Source: Hirudo medicinalis
Lineage: Eukaryota > Annelida > Clitellata > Hirudinida > Hirudinidae
NCBI GenBank assembly: GCA_011800805.1
Contig: MPNW01000243.1
Coordinates: 55,586-119,585 of the forward strand
Reading direction: 5' to 3'
DNA length: 64,000 bases
Shown here: positions 46,372-58,164 of the stretch, one piece after another
Numbering within the stretch: the stretch's first letter is position 1
How the letters are laid out: each line of letters begins with the position of its first letter
Program-made: the position numbers and the translations under genes
The notes under the pieces: model-generated
Told to the model about the DNA's origin: nothing
The model's input: the letters and a program-made list of their open reading frames with translations, nothing else
Database searches by the model: none

Positions 46372-47602
46372 CAGGGGCGGATCTAGAACACTTTGGCGGG
46401 GAGAGCCGCACACATGAATTTAGACCCCTTAGGGTCACCCCTAATAATAGCTCGCTGATGCAAATATAAGCCGGCGGATATTTTATAGCCATTTTGCTTA
46501 TTATTGTTTTTTTTTTAACCTTTAAAAAATTAGTTTAAAAAATTCAAATTTATTCAAAGTAAAAGTTTTATAAAAAGGCAAGACGATGTGGACCTAATCT
46601 ACCGAAATTGTAATTTATTGTCTCTGCTGGTATTTCAATATCTTGATTTATGTTCATAAGAGATATCCCATTTAGTCTGTCAGCTGTCATCATAGATCGA
46701 AGATAAGTTTTTAACCTTTTGAGAGTCGAAAAACTTTTCATTGCTGTTGTGGATGGTCTGATAGCCGAAATGAATAAAATCATTCTAACATTTGGGTATA
46801 AATCATTGTCTGCCCAATGTAGAGAATCTACAAAATTTGATATTGTTCCCCCAATATCTTTATCTTCATGCCATTTTATCCACCAATGCTCATATTCTGA
46901 TTGTAAGCCATGTGCCGATGGCAAGTCTGGAAAAGCATCTGCAATCATCCTCAGATGATCACTGGACAATGCTTCAGAATTTTTCAACATAACAGATGGC
47001 ACCAACTTAGAGGCCAATGCAATGTTACTGTGTCTTGGACTAAAGCGCTCTTCAAGTCCCTGGATCATATTTTCGCTTCTTTGATTTTTATTTGACATAT
47101 TTAATGATAACGATTTTTGCGAAGTTAATTGAGAGGGAGTAGAAAAGCGAATAGTAGTAAAGTAGCGTAAAGTCGCCTTGGTGCTTTATAAAGGCACTCA
47201 GAAAGGATGGTGGTAGCTCCTGACACAGGGGAATCGCGGTCATGTGCTGGGTGTAGCAAGTAGCCTCATCTTTCACGTTAAGGGCGAAGTTCAGAATCCT
47301 GCTCATGAGCTAGGTGTGTATGTTAAGTGCAAGCTTTGGTCACAAGTAGGATGAAGTTCATCCGCCACTGAATCCACTAATGAACTGTGACTAAAGCTTA
47401 TCAGTGGATTGTTGGGGTTGAAGGCTGGGGTAGTATTGTCGGTTTGAATGTTTAATGAGACAGTGTCACCATGTTAGTTCTTGTTGATTACAAAATACTA
47501 ATACTTTTATCCAAAGTCGTAAATTATTGAAATAACGTAGATTTTTTTTAGAATTAAAAAATCACGGGAGGGCCATGCCCCTCCCCCCTAAATCCGCCAC
47601 TG
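46372..47602 (-). mobile_element. hAT-family transposon remnant with terminal inverted repeats
   Basis: The left end CAGGGGCGGATCTAG is an imperfect inverted match to the right end (reverse complement CAGTGGCGGATTTAG), a typical hAT terminus. Between them, minus-strand frame 47098-46568 encodes the C-terminal part of a hAT transposase, including SAIRPSTTAMKSFSTLKRLK then TYLRSMMTADRLNGISLM, the conserved dimerisation region (S-x-FS-L-RLKTYLRS-M---RL). The N-terminal and catalytic regions are missing, so it is an internally deleted, non-autonomous copy. No clear 8-bp target duplication was found. Confidence 0.75.
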
Positions 47603-48357
47603 CTGACATATCAGAATGTTTCACTAAATAGTCTATCCATACCCAACCAACAATTACAGGTGGTGGTGATGGTTAATTAACGTCCATTTCATTACTAGAT
47701 GATTAGGAGGGTATACAATAATTACAAATTTAACAGTGGTATGAGAAATGTCCATTAATCTAGTTACTTCAATAAACACATAGATATTGCATAATTTAAT
47801 TAAATAATTTGAACATAAATTTATTAGTTTATTAAATTGCATTAATTAAAAATAAGAAATACAAAATTACAGCGCACCCCTTTTTGTGACAAGACATAGC
47901 TCCTCTCCTCACGAATAATAAGTAGCTTCAAAACCAGGGCAATAGCCTTCAGCTATCCGTTGTCCAAGCCATCTTGTTTATGCAGCAGACTTTATTAAAA
48001 TAAATAAATAAATAAATTCAGCCGAACGCAACTAAACATACAAGAAGAATCCTTCTTTTTTTTTATGGGATGTCTTTAATTTGGGAGTGCATTGTAATGT
48101 TATTTAGTTTTTAAGAATTACGATAATGAACAGTCAATCAGAAGTATTTAAAAACAATTTTATTTATTACAAATTATTATTATCTTAAAATAATAAGTGA
48201 TATAATATGGTTTTATTAATAAATTGATATAATCTTGAAATTCAATCAAATATTTTAAAGCTATTGCCCATCCATGTTTTGGATAAAAATGACAATAACT
48301 TGATGTGTTAAACTGCATTCATTAATATATCTTTACGTCCTTATCTAACATTCAAAA
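47603..48357. other. SCAMP upstream region with a LINE remnant
   Basis: About 47660-47715 (TTAATTAACGTCCATTTCAT then TACTAGATGATTAGGAGG) resembles 27983-28020 beside LINE copy A, so it is probably a leftover of that family. The remainder is AT-rich, with no recognisable gene. Confidence 0.45.
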
Positions 48358-51300
48358 ATGGACGAGTTTGACGTAAATCCTTTTGCTGTTAGTTTGGAAT
48401 TGTGATTTTTTTGCAAGGCCGGGAAACCTTTCTCCTGTCACATGATTTAATGCTTGTGTTGTAACTGAACTCACATTAAATTTTGTTGTTGAGATATAGC
48501 TTAATTATGAAAGAAAAGATTCTGGCATTTCTAAAATTATGTTTCTAGGTTTTACAGGCATTGCTAGAATGTATCGTAGCTGTAACATTTTGTGAAAATG
48601 TGTAATAATGAATGAACTCGCATTTCTTGAAGTTTGCATATTTAAGTTATACGTATTTTTAGAGTTTTATAATTTGACTGTGTGGAATAGCACTATCAAA
48701 GTCATTGTGAAATCATTTTTAGACACTCAAAAGATGTACTTGTAATATGTGATTTATCATTAATATTATAGTGAAAGGTGCTTGCATTTTATCAATTTGG
48801 GTGGATTGACTTTACTCCTTGATAGGAATTGTGTATATAATTTCAATTTAGGACCCTTCTATTTCTCAAGTCCGTCCTAGCCAGCCACATCTAGAATCTA
48901 TAGATGATTTCAATCCATTTGCAGATATGCCACCTTCTAGTTCAACAAATACCATGGTTAGACAATATTCTCTCTTTCAGAAAGTTGCCTATGTAGTTAC
49001 GAAGTCACAATGATAAAATAAAAGTGTTGCAAAGAATTCATTTATTTAGTCCTAGTAAACTTTAGATCAAACTTGCTTAAGAGACTTGTTGTGTATGTAT
49101 TTTATTTAATTAAATTGAAATATACTTAATGTAAACTTTGTTTAACTGTACTTAGTGAGCCAGTTCATTAAATACTATAAGGTGTTTATTTATCATAGTG
49201 AACTTAGTAATTTTGGTAGCATGACTATAATATAACCTAGTATAATTTATTTAAAATTTTCTTAATATGTTATATTCAGATTTTAAGCAGGCTTAAAGAT
49301 AACTCTAAGCTAAATTCGATAACACAATTATGATTAAAACATGAAAGTTAATTGGAGATTCTCATTGAAGCCAGCTGTGGTGCAGACCACCTCTGTTGAA
49401 GCACCTCCCTCTTTTGCTGCCCACCAATTGAGGGCCACAACTGAGGACTTGAGGAGGCAACAGGAAGAACTTGATAGGAGAGCTGCTGAATTGGAAAGGA
49501 GAGAACAAGAACTAAGAAGAAATCTTGGCACCACTGGTATTAATTGCCTGATTGACATCTAGCTACCTATTCATAAGTTCACCTACTCATCCAATGATTC
49601 AGTGAGAGTCAACAACTTCCCACCTCTTCCATCCTGGTTTTGTGTAAAACCATGTTTCCATCAAGACATCAACATCGACATCCCCATTGAGTTTCAAAAA
49701 CTTATCAAGTACCACTTCTATCTTTGGATTGGTAAGAACAGTTTGCTTTAATAACCTTCACTGAGCATTAGTCATTCTCGAGTAATAACCTGACTGTGGT
49801 TCGTACCTTCACGTCGCGATGACCTTTCTGTATTTCCCAATTTACTTGGCTATGCTATTGGTGTCGTGTTTAAAACCGAGTTTATTTACACAAAGTTACG
49901 AACTAAAACACAAAGGGGAGCGTAAGTCCCGCCCAGGACTATCGCATATCATAGAGAACAAAATCCAAATATATGACAATTGGGACACACAATGAACTAG
50001 GATGGGTGGAACTGAAAATTACATACCAGGATGTTTTACCACTTGACAATTTTAATAGTGTTGATGTAGAATCTCTTTGAATTCACTGAAATGTTATGCC
50101 AAAATGTCATTGTTAAACTCTAAAGCAAATCTTAGCAAATAAACTAAAATTGCATTTCATACTATTAATTCGATCATTTGATAGTGAGTGTCCATCTCAT
50201 AAATCATTAAATGCTTGTGTTGGATTACTTAACATCTTTCTCTTTGTATGAATTGAATTTATATTTCCTTGAATGTTATTTGTTTATCAATTTCATGAGT
50301 GTAAAGCCTCGACCCTAGCTCCCATTCCAATTATAGACTTATCTCCAACCTTTCTACCATGTCAAAACTTCTAGAGAGACTCATTCTCTTCAGTATTCAT
50401 CCACATATTACTAAATCTCCCAACATCTCTCCCTTCCATTCTGCCTATGGAGCCGGTTTCTCCATCGAAACAGCTCTCCCATATCTTTGATAATCTCTCC
50501 CACACATTCCCAGTTGTTCCATGTTAGCCAACCCAAGACATAGAATGCTCTTCCTTCTGACATTTGTTTGATGCAACCAAAAGAACAATTCAAATCCAGA
50601 CCAAAAACCTACTTACTTCTCGGGTTTTACTGATTATTTGTATTTACAAACTTTTTATCTTGTTTTATTTCGCATATTTTTTCTTGTGTTTTATTGCTAT
50701 GGCTGTGATAGTGACTTGTTGTATGTTTTAGTGCCAATACATCCCATTGGAATAGATGTGCACTTAAAAAGTTGGATAATTGAATGTAAATACGTGGAAA
50801 TCGCAACTGCGCCATCACGGTTGGTCTTGACCTCTCAGCTGCCTTTGACACTGTTAACCACCAAATGCTATTGGAAAGATTTTACTCTGATTTTGACATT
50901 GAGGATCCTGCCCTCTCTTGGCTTCACTCCTACTTTTCCAATAGATCTCAATGTGTTAAGATTGATGATCACGCTTCCTTCCCTGCTGCACAGCTTGCCG
51001 GAGTTCCTCAGGGCTCTGTCCTAGGACCCCTACTCTTCACCACCTAGGCCTTACCCCTATCCAACATTGTCAAGAACTTTGACTTTCATCAATATGCGGA
51101 TGACACGAGCCTTTAATTCTCCAGGATAGAGTCTCTGATCAACTTGATAATGTGCAGAAGTACACATATGCCATTATTGATTACTCAACTCGCAGAAATC
51201 TGAAATCATGTTTATTGGCATACCCATACACCTCAAGAATCTATCTCCTCCATCTTCAACAAACTCCCTTTTTTAAGGCACTTCTGCCTCCCTTATCGAC

Positions 51301-53063
51301 TCCCTTCAATGCACCCAAAATAACCTAGCCAAACTCGTTCTTCTCAATCTCAGTCTTAACAGCACCTAATGCCTGATGCAACTGCACTGGTTGCTATATA
51401 CCTTCGCATCTTTAAAATCTCACCTATTGCACTCTAGCTACATTCAACCCACCCTATCTCATTTACCACCTTCGTTCATCATCCCCAATTCATCTACACC
51501 AACCAGTCCATAGATTGTCATTCGAGACTTGTCCTATGCCTCTCCTGCCGCCTGGAATGACCTGCCCCCATCGTTCGGTCTCAACCAACACTTGAGCTCT
51601 TCAAGAGTCAGTTGAAGACCCGTCTCTTCAGGATAAACCAAGGCACCTATTACTCTATGCATAAGATGCCATACAAATTTACTATTATTATTATTGAAAC
51701 TTTGTAAACATTTTGTGGTGTTTTATTGTGTGAATTATTGAACAATAAAGAATGAATTAATAGTATTGTTATGTCAATTACTGATATTGCATTAGTTAGT
51801 ATTATCATTAAATTTATTAAGCTTGATATTTGTAATTGTTGTTTAAATAATGCAATTGAAATATGTTGCCTGATGTGAAAGTTGGTGTGTTCAAGTTTGT
51901 GATCCAATAAAAATCCTTGAAGACAAACTTATTTCCTTGATAAAGTTCTCCTGATGCTATGTAAAGCTCTTTAAATATAGTTATTATTAAAATGCTTGCT
52001 ATAATTATTCATCGATATCACTGCAGCGGGCTGACGGTTTACGATGACTCTATGCATAAATTTGTTTAACAGCTTACTGTTCCGTATTGCTCGTCAACAT
52101 CGTTGGCTCCATTTGTCTCATGGCCATCAACTCTCGGGATGCCGGTTCGACGTTCGGATTGTCCATTCTCTTCTTCGTTCTCTTCACTCCCTGCTCTTTT
52201 GTTTGCTGGTTTAGGCCAATTTACAATGCATTCAAGTTGGTTTGACGGCAATGCCGTTAAAATATTTGATGTCGTTCGATTATTAATGGTTGTTTGGTTT
52301 TTGAGTTTTATTGATCCTGATTACCGATTAATAATTTTCATTGACAGGAACGATAGCTCCTTCAACTTCTTCCTTTATTTTTTTGTCTTCTTCATGCAGT
52401 TCTGTGTCAGCATCATCCAATGTTTGGGAATAAGTGGATCTGGCACAGTGTAAATATTAACAATTTAAATTACTCGAGTTATCATTATTCTTAATATGTT
52501 GTGATTGTTGCTATTGTCAGTGGATTTATCAGTGGATTCTCAACAGTTGGATCTAACATTGGAGTGGGATTTGTTCTAGTCATCGTTGGGATTTTGTTTG
52601 CTTCAGTTGCTGCTGCTGCCATCTACTTACTGTTTAAGGTTACTTTTTATTAAAAGGTTTTGGCAAAAAAATCCCAGCTAGGGTGGGATTACTTTTAATA
52701 TTATCATTTATGACCAGTTGCTACGGCATTAATGCATAAAATTGATGCATTAATTCTTGCTTTGGCATTAATGCATATTATGGAAAAGTGCTGTCCATCA
52801 GTGAAAAAGTTATATAAATAAGTTGCTCATTGCTTTTAAATTTGTCGTCAATAATATTGGTGGCCTGTATGTTATACATAAGCATATGTTATTGAAACAA
52901 TTTTTAGGTTCATAAAATTTATCGATCCTCTGGAGCAAGTTTTGCCAAAGCACAGGAAGAGTTCGCAAAGGGGGTCTTCAGCAATCCAACCGTTCGTCAA
53001 ACTGCAGCAAATGTAGCGAGTTCGGCAGCTCGTGTATCGGTTGAACAGAATCTTGGCAAATAA
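48358..53063 (+). CDS. SCAMP: SCAMP, secretory carrier membrane protein, eight exons
   Basis: SCAMPs are four-pass membrane proteins of recycling endosomes and post-Golgi vesicles that act in vesicle fusion and budding. Exons: 48358-48387, 48852-48956, 49371-49536, 49603-49731, 52073-52235, 52348-52449, 52521-52638, 52918-53063; all phases close. The N-terminal tail has two NPF motifs ([22 protein letters not shown]) that bind EH-domain proteins, then a coiled coil ([20 protein letters not shown]). The amphipathic lead-in [19 protein letters not shown] precedes TM1. TM segments include [58 protein letters not shown] and [20 protein letters not shown]. The C-terminal tail reads [20 protein letters not shown], the family signature. 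The 2.3-kb intron 4 houses a LINE. No damage was seen. The vertebrate number (1-5) cannot be assigned. Confidence 0.92.
50290..51700 (+). mobile_element. L2/CR1-clade LINE, degenerate, in SCAMP intron 4
   Basis: Reverse transcriptase pieces in order: [20 protein letters not shown] (50340-50400); [20 protein letters not shown] (50820-50880); [33 protein letters not shown] (51000-51040); and YADDTSL near 51095. The C-terminal end (SYAAWNDLP-like at 51540-51620) and the tail GGCACCTATTACTCTATGCA then TAAGATGCCATACAAAT with an (ATT)n run match the tail at 43920. Stops and frameshifts show it is dead. It is in the same orientation as SCAMP. Confidence 0.85.
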
Positions 53064-53529
53064 TGCATGAAATTGTGCAGTATGCTTGTAATGCTTGTTT
53101 ACATTATTGCTTTATTTGTGAATTCTCAATCATAAAGTATTCTCAATTCTAACAAAATATGCTTTACCCTTATGGAGCATATGAGTCATTTGGGATGATT
53201 TAAATCCCATGAATCAAACTAGGATATTGATCGTTGCATCATCAGATTACAAATTTCAATTGTAATGTTAATCTTTCAGGTCTCCAAATAAATTTAGTGA
53301 AAATTGTTGCTGATGCCCTGTTATTACATACATCTTATAAGATTTCAACAAAATTTAATAAAATGGATGGACATTTCTAGTAGGTTCTTAAAGCTTTAAT
53401 AAAGCACTGCAACAACATTTCTCAACCAGTTCATCAATGAGCCAATTATCTGGCAAAGTTTGCAAACATAATAAATGAAGACCTAAATTTATACCGCAGA
53501 CTGGATGTAGACTATATTACTATTGAACT

Positions 53530-53576
53530 ATCTTGTCATTTATGTTTGTATCCTGAAGAAGTCCTACCTCATCTAA
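53530..53576 (+). repeat. Left copy of a 47-48 bp direct repeat flanking LINE copy C
   Basis: ATCTTGTCATTTATGTTTGT then ATCCTGAAGAAG is identical to 54622-54653; the following TCCTACCTCATCTAA matches with one extra base and one C/T change. It probably marks a target-site duplication. Confidence 0.8.
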
Positions 53577-54621
53577 GTAATGAGAAACTCCTACCACGGA
53601 GCGCCAGGGAATCATCAGAGGAGTGCCCCCGTCACCGAACGTTTCGGCCCAAACTCCTTACGTTCTCAGGGGGTGGGCCACACCCGTTGATCAGGAGGGT
53701 GTCCCTGTCGGTTATCACCCTTCTTAAACCAACTACATCCACATCTACCACACCCATTATATGGTTATCGACTAAAGACGGCGACCTTTGCACATCGATA
53801 CCATATAATGCAACCTGAGCGTTATAATTTCTTTGAAGCGGATGATTTCACTTTGAAAATTACGCTCACCGGCCGCGCGCATATATCGCAATAAACACTT
53901 ATTCGCGTTTCACATCATTTTGCGAATGCGCGCGCCATCAACCATCAACATTTGCTTCAACCAAACCGCAATCTCTACTTTCTTAGCAACGTTTACGACC
54001 TCTCATCTCCCAAATCCAGCACGATGCGGCCTCCGACATTTTTGTCATAGCCTTAGTTCTTTCTTGCTCGACAAACCGATTTGAGTGAGGGACTTGTAAG
54101 CCGACTTCCCAACTAAACCCCTCGCACCAACTTCAACTTCAACTTTACCCGAAAGCCGCTATCCTCCATATCTTTCGCTAAATCGGGGTATTTCTCCGTT
54201 TTTAGCACATAAACGTATTTAGGTTTTGGTACCGTCAACTCTACCAAAATGAAAGCATCTGACGACGACGATGTGAAAACAACATCCGGCCTCTTGCCGC
54301 TATCCGACGGTTCAATCATTAGCTTCTGCGAGAATGTCTCATCGAAGGGAGTTTGTGTTTCTTGCAGGGTAGTGAAAAGCCCTCAAGCAAAAAATATACC
54401 TTCCGCTGCAATATAATCTTGCGAGAATTTTCTCTGGCTACCGCCATTGTGGTGGCTTCCACCACTTCCTTTAGGACCTTATTGTGTCGCCACGTGTACC
54501 GACCATTGTCGAGGGCATATTTGCAATTACTTAATTGAGAGCACATGACATGGACATGAGTTTTTGATGGGTTTTTTTCAGAGTTTTTTTTTCATCAAAA
54601 ACTCATCGAAACTATTACTTT
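53577..54621 (-). mobile_element. RLE-type LINE, copy C (endonuclease end and 3' region)
   Basis: Minus strand, 5' to 3': a 14-bp inverted repeat (54606-54556); SNCKYALDNGRYTWRHNKVL then KEVVEATTMAVARENSRKII (54540-54400); the restriction-like endonuclease KRPDVVFTSSSSDAFILVEL then TVPKPKYVYVLKTEKYPDLA, with the PD...E-x-T motif; SAYKSLTQIGLSSKKE near 54060; and then the conserved 3' module at 53740-53590 (hairpin GGGACACCC...GGGTGTGG, GGGCCGAAACGTTCGG, CTCCTCTGATGATTCCC). It is 5'-truncated and frameshifted. This copy shows that the hairpin module belongs at the 3' end of the element. Confidence 0.8.
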
Positions 54622-54669
54622 ATCTTGTCATTTATGTTTGTATCCTGAAGAAGCTCCTACTTCATCTAA
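54622..54669 (+). repeat. Right copy of the direct repeat flanking LINE copy C
   Basis: Second copy of the sequence at 53530-53576, beginning ATCTTGTCATTTATGTTTGT. The two copies enclose the LINE fragment with only a few dozen bases unaccounted for at each junction. Confidence 0.8.
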
Positions 54670-55985
54670 ACTTATATGGCAAGCCACAGAAAAGTTGCAT
54701 AAGGCATGGCTCATAAGCCAACTTTGCTACACCCTCAACTGTTCTTTAAACTGAAAACATACATTGTTAATCTTGAATTTTTAAATGGACTTAAAATGTT
54801 CAGTATATTATTCTTCTTAAATGCTTATATATTAAATATATTAAATGCTTTCATATGCTTATTTCTTGATTCAGTGCTGATTAGACTACCAGAGGCCATT
54901 TATTTGTTTAAAAAGAAGTTTATTATTTTATTATTATACTGGTGAACAATGTAAGTGGGGGTTTTAACAGACATTGTTTACCTGATAGCTGATATTAAGA
55001 TAAAAGAAAAGTCGATTCAATGCATTTTCAACTGATGAGCTCCTTTCAGTGAGTCACTGAGGAATTTTTAGAGCTAAGCTGGATTGTAGATAAAAAATAT
55101 ACCATGTACAGGTTATGTTACCAAAGAGGCGCAGTTTTAAAAATGAAATTAGGAGCAAAAATAGCATATCGATTATAATATATAGCATTTTATTTATTTT
55201 TGGTGTGAACCTTCGGAATAAGATTGTAGTGGCTTGACAGAGTATTTATACAGGCTAAAAAGGAATTTCGGAAATAGCTCTGTTATTTTGGGCTACCATT
55301 TCTTCTCGTGGTTCATCCGAACTTGTCTTCCTAGAAGGGAGCAGAACTCATCAAAATATATCGAAACACTGCACCATTATCTGTTTCTACTAAGTGACAA
55401 ATTTAGAGATGATACAGTCATTTTCAACATGACAATTCCCTTCTGCACACATCAAGATTTCCTAGCATTTCTTCAGGAGAGGAATTTGAAAGTTCTGAAG
55501 TAGCCGTGGTTGCAGCTCGCTGCCCAAACTCCCCCAATGGGGAGTTGAAAACTTGTAGAGAATACTTACTAGGAATGTATACTCCAATAGGATACAATAT
55601 TCAAGTGTTCAGGAACTGAGATACTTGGAAGTAGGGAATGGATCCATGAGGAAGTGGAGTGAATTGGTCACCTTTTTTCTTTTGAAATTTTATTTGAAAA
55701 GGACGATGCGTTGTAAAAGTAACTACACAAAATTAAATAATTATTAAAATAAAATGTTAATGTTTAAAGTAAAATTACACGTTACACAAAGTTATTAACA
55801 AAGATGTTTATTGTCTCAGATTTCTTCCTATCTTTGCTTTTCGATGAAATAGTGATATTTTCTCCTTTTCGTTGTTTTAGTTCGAGCGAAGATTAAAGGT
55901 GATAAATTGGTGATTTTTTTAGTGTTTTATCAAATAGTGTTTTCTTCACATTTACAGCTTGTTGACGATTTACGCTGACCAAAAC
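54670..55985 (+). other. TIM14 upstream region with an unrecognised frame
   Basis: AT-rich sequence without an assignable gene. The frame 55234-55503 (89 codons, including YHFFSWFIRTCLPRREQNSS then KYIETLHHYLFLLSDKF) looks more protein-like than its neighbours but I do not recognise it; it could be a transposase fragment. 55600-55690 shares a short AAGTGGAGTGA-type block with about 340-350. Confidence 0.35.
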
Positions 55986-56857
55986 ATGGTACGTTCGAGA
56001 AGTGAGAATGCTCAATTTATTGGTATTGTCATGTCTTTGAATAGCATACACACTATATTGGGACATCTTAAGTTTGTAATGATGCTATAACTATTTCATA
56101 ATTCAGAAAATTCATTACATGATTAAATTTTTAAAACAATTATTTAAGATTATTAAATATTACGCAAAAGTAATGACTAAATTATCAATAGTAATTTTGT
56201 TTAATGATTTTAGACCTCAGTTGTTGCAGTAGGTGTTGGTTTGGCTGCATTAGGATTTTTGGGTAGGATTGTTTCATTAACTCTTTGAGAATGAATATTT
56301 TTTATTTGTCTGAAATTATTATCAAGGGAGATTTGCTATAAGATCTGGGAGAGCTGCGCAAGGTGTCCTTAGTAAGAAGTTTGATTCAGTTGTAGTAAGT
56401 CATTTCACTTGCTTAATTGTATGTGTATTTAGTGGTTATTACTTAATTTATTTCATCAGTCAAGCAAGTACTACAAGGGGGGTTTTGAACCAATCATGTC
56501 AAAAAGAGAAGCAAGTCTGATTTTGGGAGTCAGGTTGATTTATTAAAGCAATAATAAACATTTCTCAAGTGAGAGATTCATATTTGTATTTACAATGTTT
56601 CAGTCCATCAGCAGAAAAAGCTGTCATTGCCAAAGCAGCAAAGAGAATTCATCTTCTCAACCATCCTGATAAAGGTAGAATTATACATATATTATAATTA
56701 TCATTTGAGTAATTGTATATTATGTTGGAATCAACCTTCTAGTTGAATTGATTTCTGACCTTGTGAAATTATGATGCAAACAAATATGTTTACAGGAGGA
56801 TCACCTTACCTTGCTTTCAAAGTTGGGGAAGCCTCAGAAATTTTGAAAAATAAATAA
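55986..56857 (+). CDS. DNAJC19: TIM14/PAM18 (DNAJC19), mitochondrial import motor J-protein
   Basis: TIM14 is anchored in the inner mitochondrial membrane and its J domain stimulates mtHsp70 in the presequence translocase motor. The first exon encodes only the initiator ATG (55986-55988) before a GTACGT donor. Further exons: 56214-56262, 56337-56394, 56460-56533, 56604-56674, 56796-56857. The product begins MTSVVAVGVGLAALGFLG (membrane anchor), then RFAIRSGRAAQGVLSKKFDS, YYKGGFEPIMSKREASLILG, and the J domain with HPD: RIHLLNHPDKGGSPYLAF then KVGEASEILKNK. The product is about 105 residues, slightly shorter than human DNAJC19. YY-GGFE and HPDKGGSPY are diagnostic. The short last exon ends in TAA. 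No disruption was seen. Confidence 0.93.
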
Positions 56858-57985
56858 TTCCTTCTTATGTTTTGATTTGTATAGCACCCAAGTTTTGTAT
56901 GCTTTGTTTACTTTGATGTGATTTGATTGATCTACATTAAATTTGAACAAAATTATAAGAAGGCTAGATCCATGATTTGCAAATATGTGAAAGATTCACA
57001 TGAGATTATATGTCCGGGGTAATAAATCTCATTGAAGTCTAGATCATCAACAAGTGATGACTGGGTGTCTAGCATGCCTTGACGACCTCTGGCATATCAG
57101 TGATTGGTTTTTTGAGATCATTTCAGTTGATTTGTTCCTGCCAATTTTATATAAAATCAGTTTAGTGCAGCTGATTATGCATTTGGTGTGGTGAAGATTC
57201 TTATTCCTCATTCATGACATCATTTTCTGATGGTCACTGCTGTACATGCAGTATGCTGCAATGATATTAAATGATGTTCAAACCTATATTTCACAACCTT
57301 TCTAGATTCAATGACCTTTAGAAAATTTGAGAATATTCTCAAAGGTTATTTTAGAGATCACCCTAGGTTGGATCTTATCAATTTCATAGGAATTGGTGCT
57401 TTTAATAGAATTACAGATTGGGGAATTAGCTAGTTAACTTTCGTCACATGTGTTCCTTTGCTTGTGTACCTAAAGTCTGATTACTCAGGATGGGCTTGTG
57501 GCGTGGGCTTTTCATAGGGTGTAATTCACAACTATCTCGGATGGATATGTGGTTTCAAGCCAGGTTGCTTTAGTTTGGTGCAGAGGGGGTTAAATTCTTC
57601 TCATTTTCCTGAGTTTGGCCTAAAGCCATTTATGTTTTGGGGCCTCTAAATGAAACTGGTGATATATTTTTCAACCATCTAGAGTTAGGGACAAAACCCC
57701 ACTAGGACTAATGACAATGAGTCTGAATTTGGTCATTATTGTGCATACTCGAACGAATCTTCGAGACTGAGTGTAGCCTACCATGGAGTGAAAAGTTTTT
57801 AAGGCTGTGTAAAGCCCGGCTGGATCAGTGATGGCTAATGATGATGATGATGATAATAATGACTATCGGAAAGTGGTTCCATATTTGCGGGCCATCATTG
57901 TCTGCAATGATAGAACCATTTGGAGACCCATCTGTTCAGGATTGCGTTAAACCAAGAACCAAGGCGTCTCTAACGACGCCATATC
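56858..57985. other. Region 3' of TIM14, probable repeat remnants
   Basis: No gene was recognised. 57330-57840 has the look of a degraded dispersed repeat (GATTACTCAGGATGGGCTTG; AAGCCCGGCTGGATCAGTGA ending in an (ATG)n run), but I could not assign a family. Confidence 0.4.
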
Positions 57986-58103
57986 AGGGACGGATTAAGG
58001 GGGGGGGGAAGGCCCTGGCCCGGGCCAACCACCAATCTCGGCCTCCCACCAATATCGGAAAAATGACACAAAATACTTAGTTATAACTAGGAACTGGTTA
58101 TGC

Positions 58104-58164
<61 letters not shown>

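Noticed and set aside
53580..53680. Possible hammerhead ribozyme (CTGATGA and CCGAAAC within 40 nt on the minus strand)
   Set aside because: GAAA comes before CTGATGA, so only an open-stem-II form would be possible, and I could not find a convincing stem II or a correctly placed cleavage triplet. Copies A and B do not keep the full core.
55234..55503. 89-codon frame as a gene
   Set aside because: It looks protein-like but has no recognised family, no clear promoter or splice context, and lies among repeats. Mentioned only within the flank.
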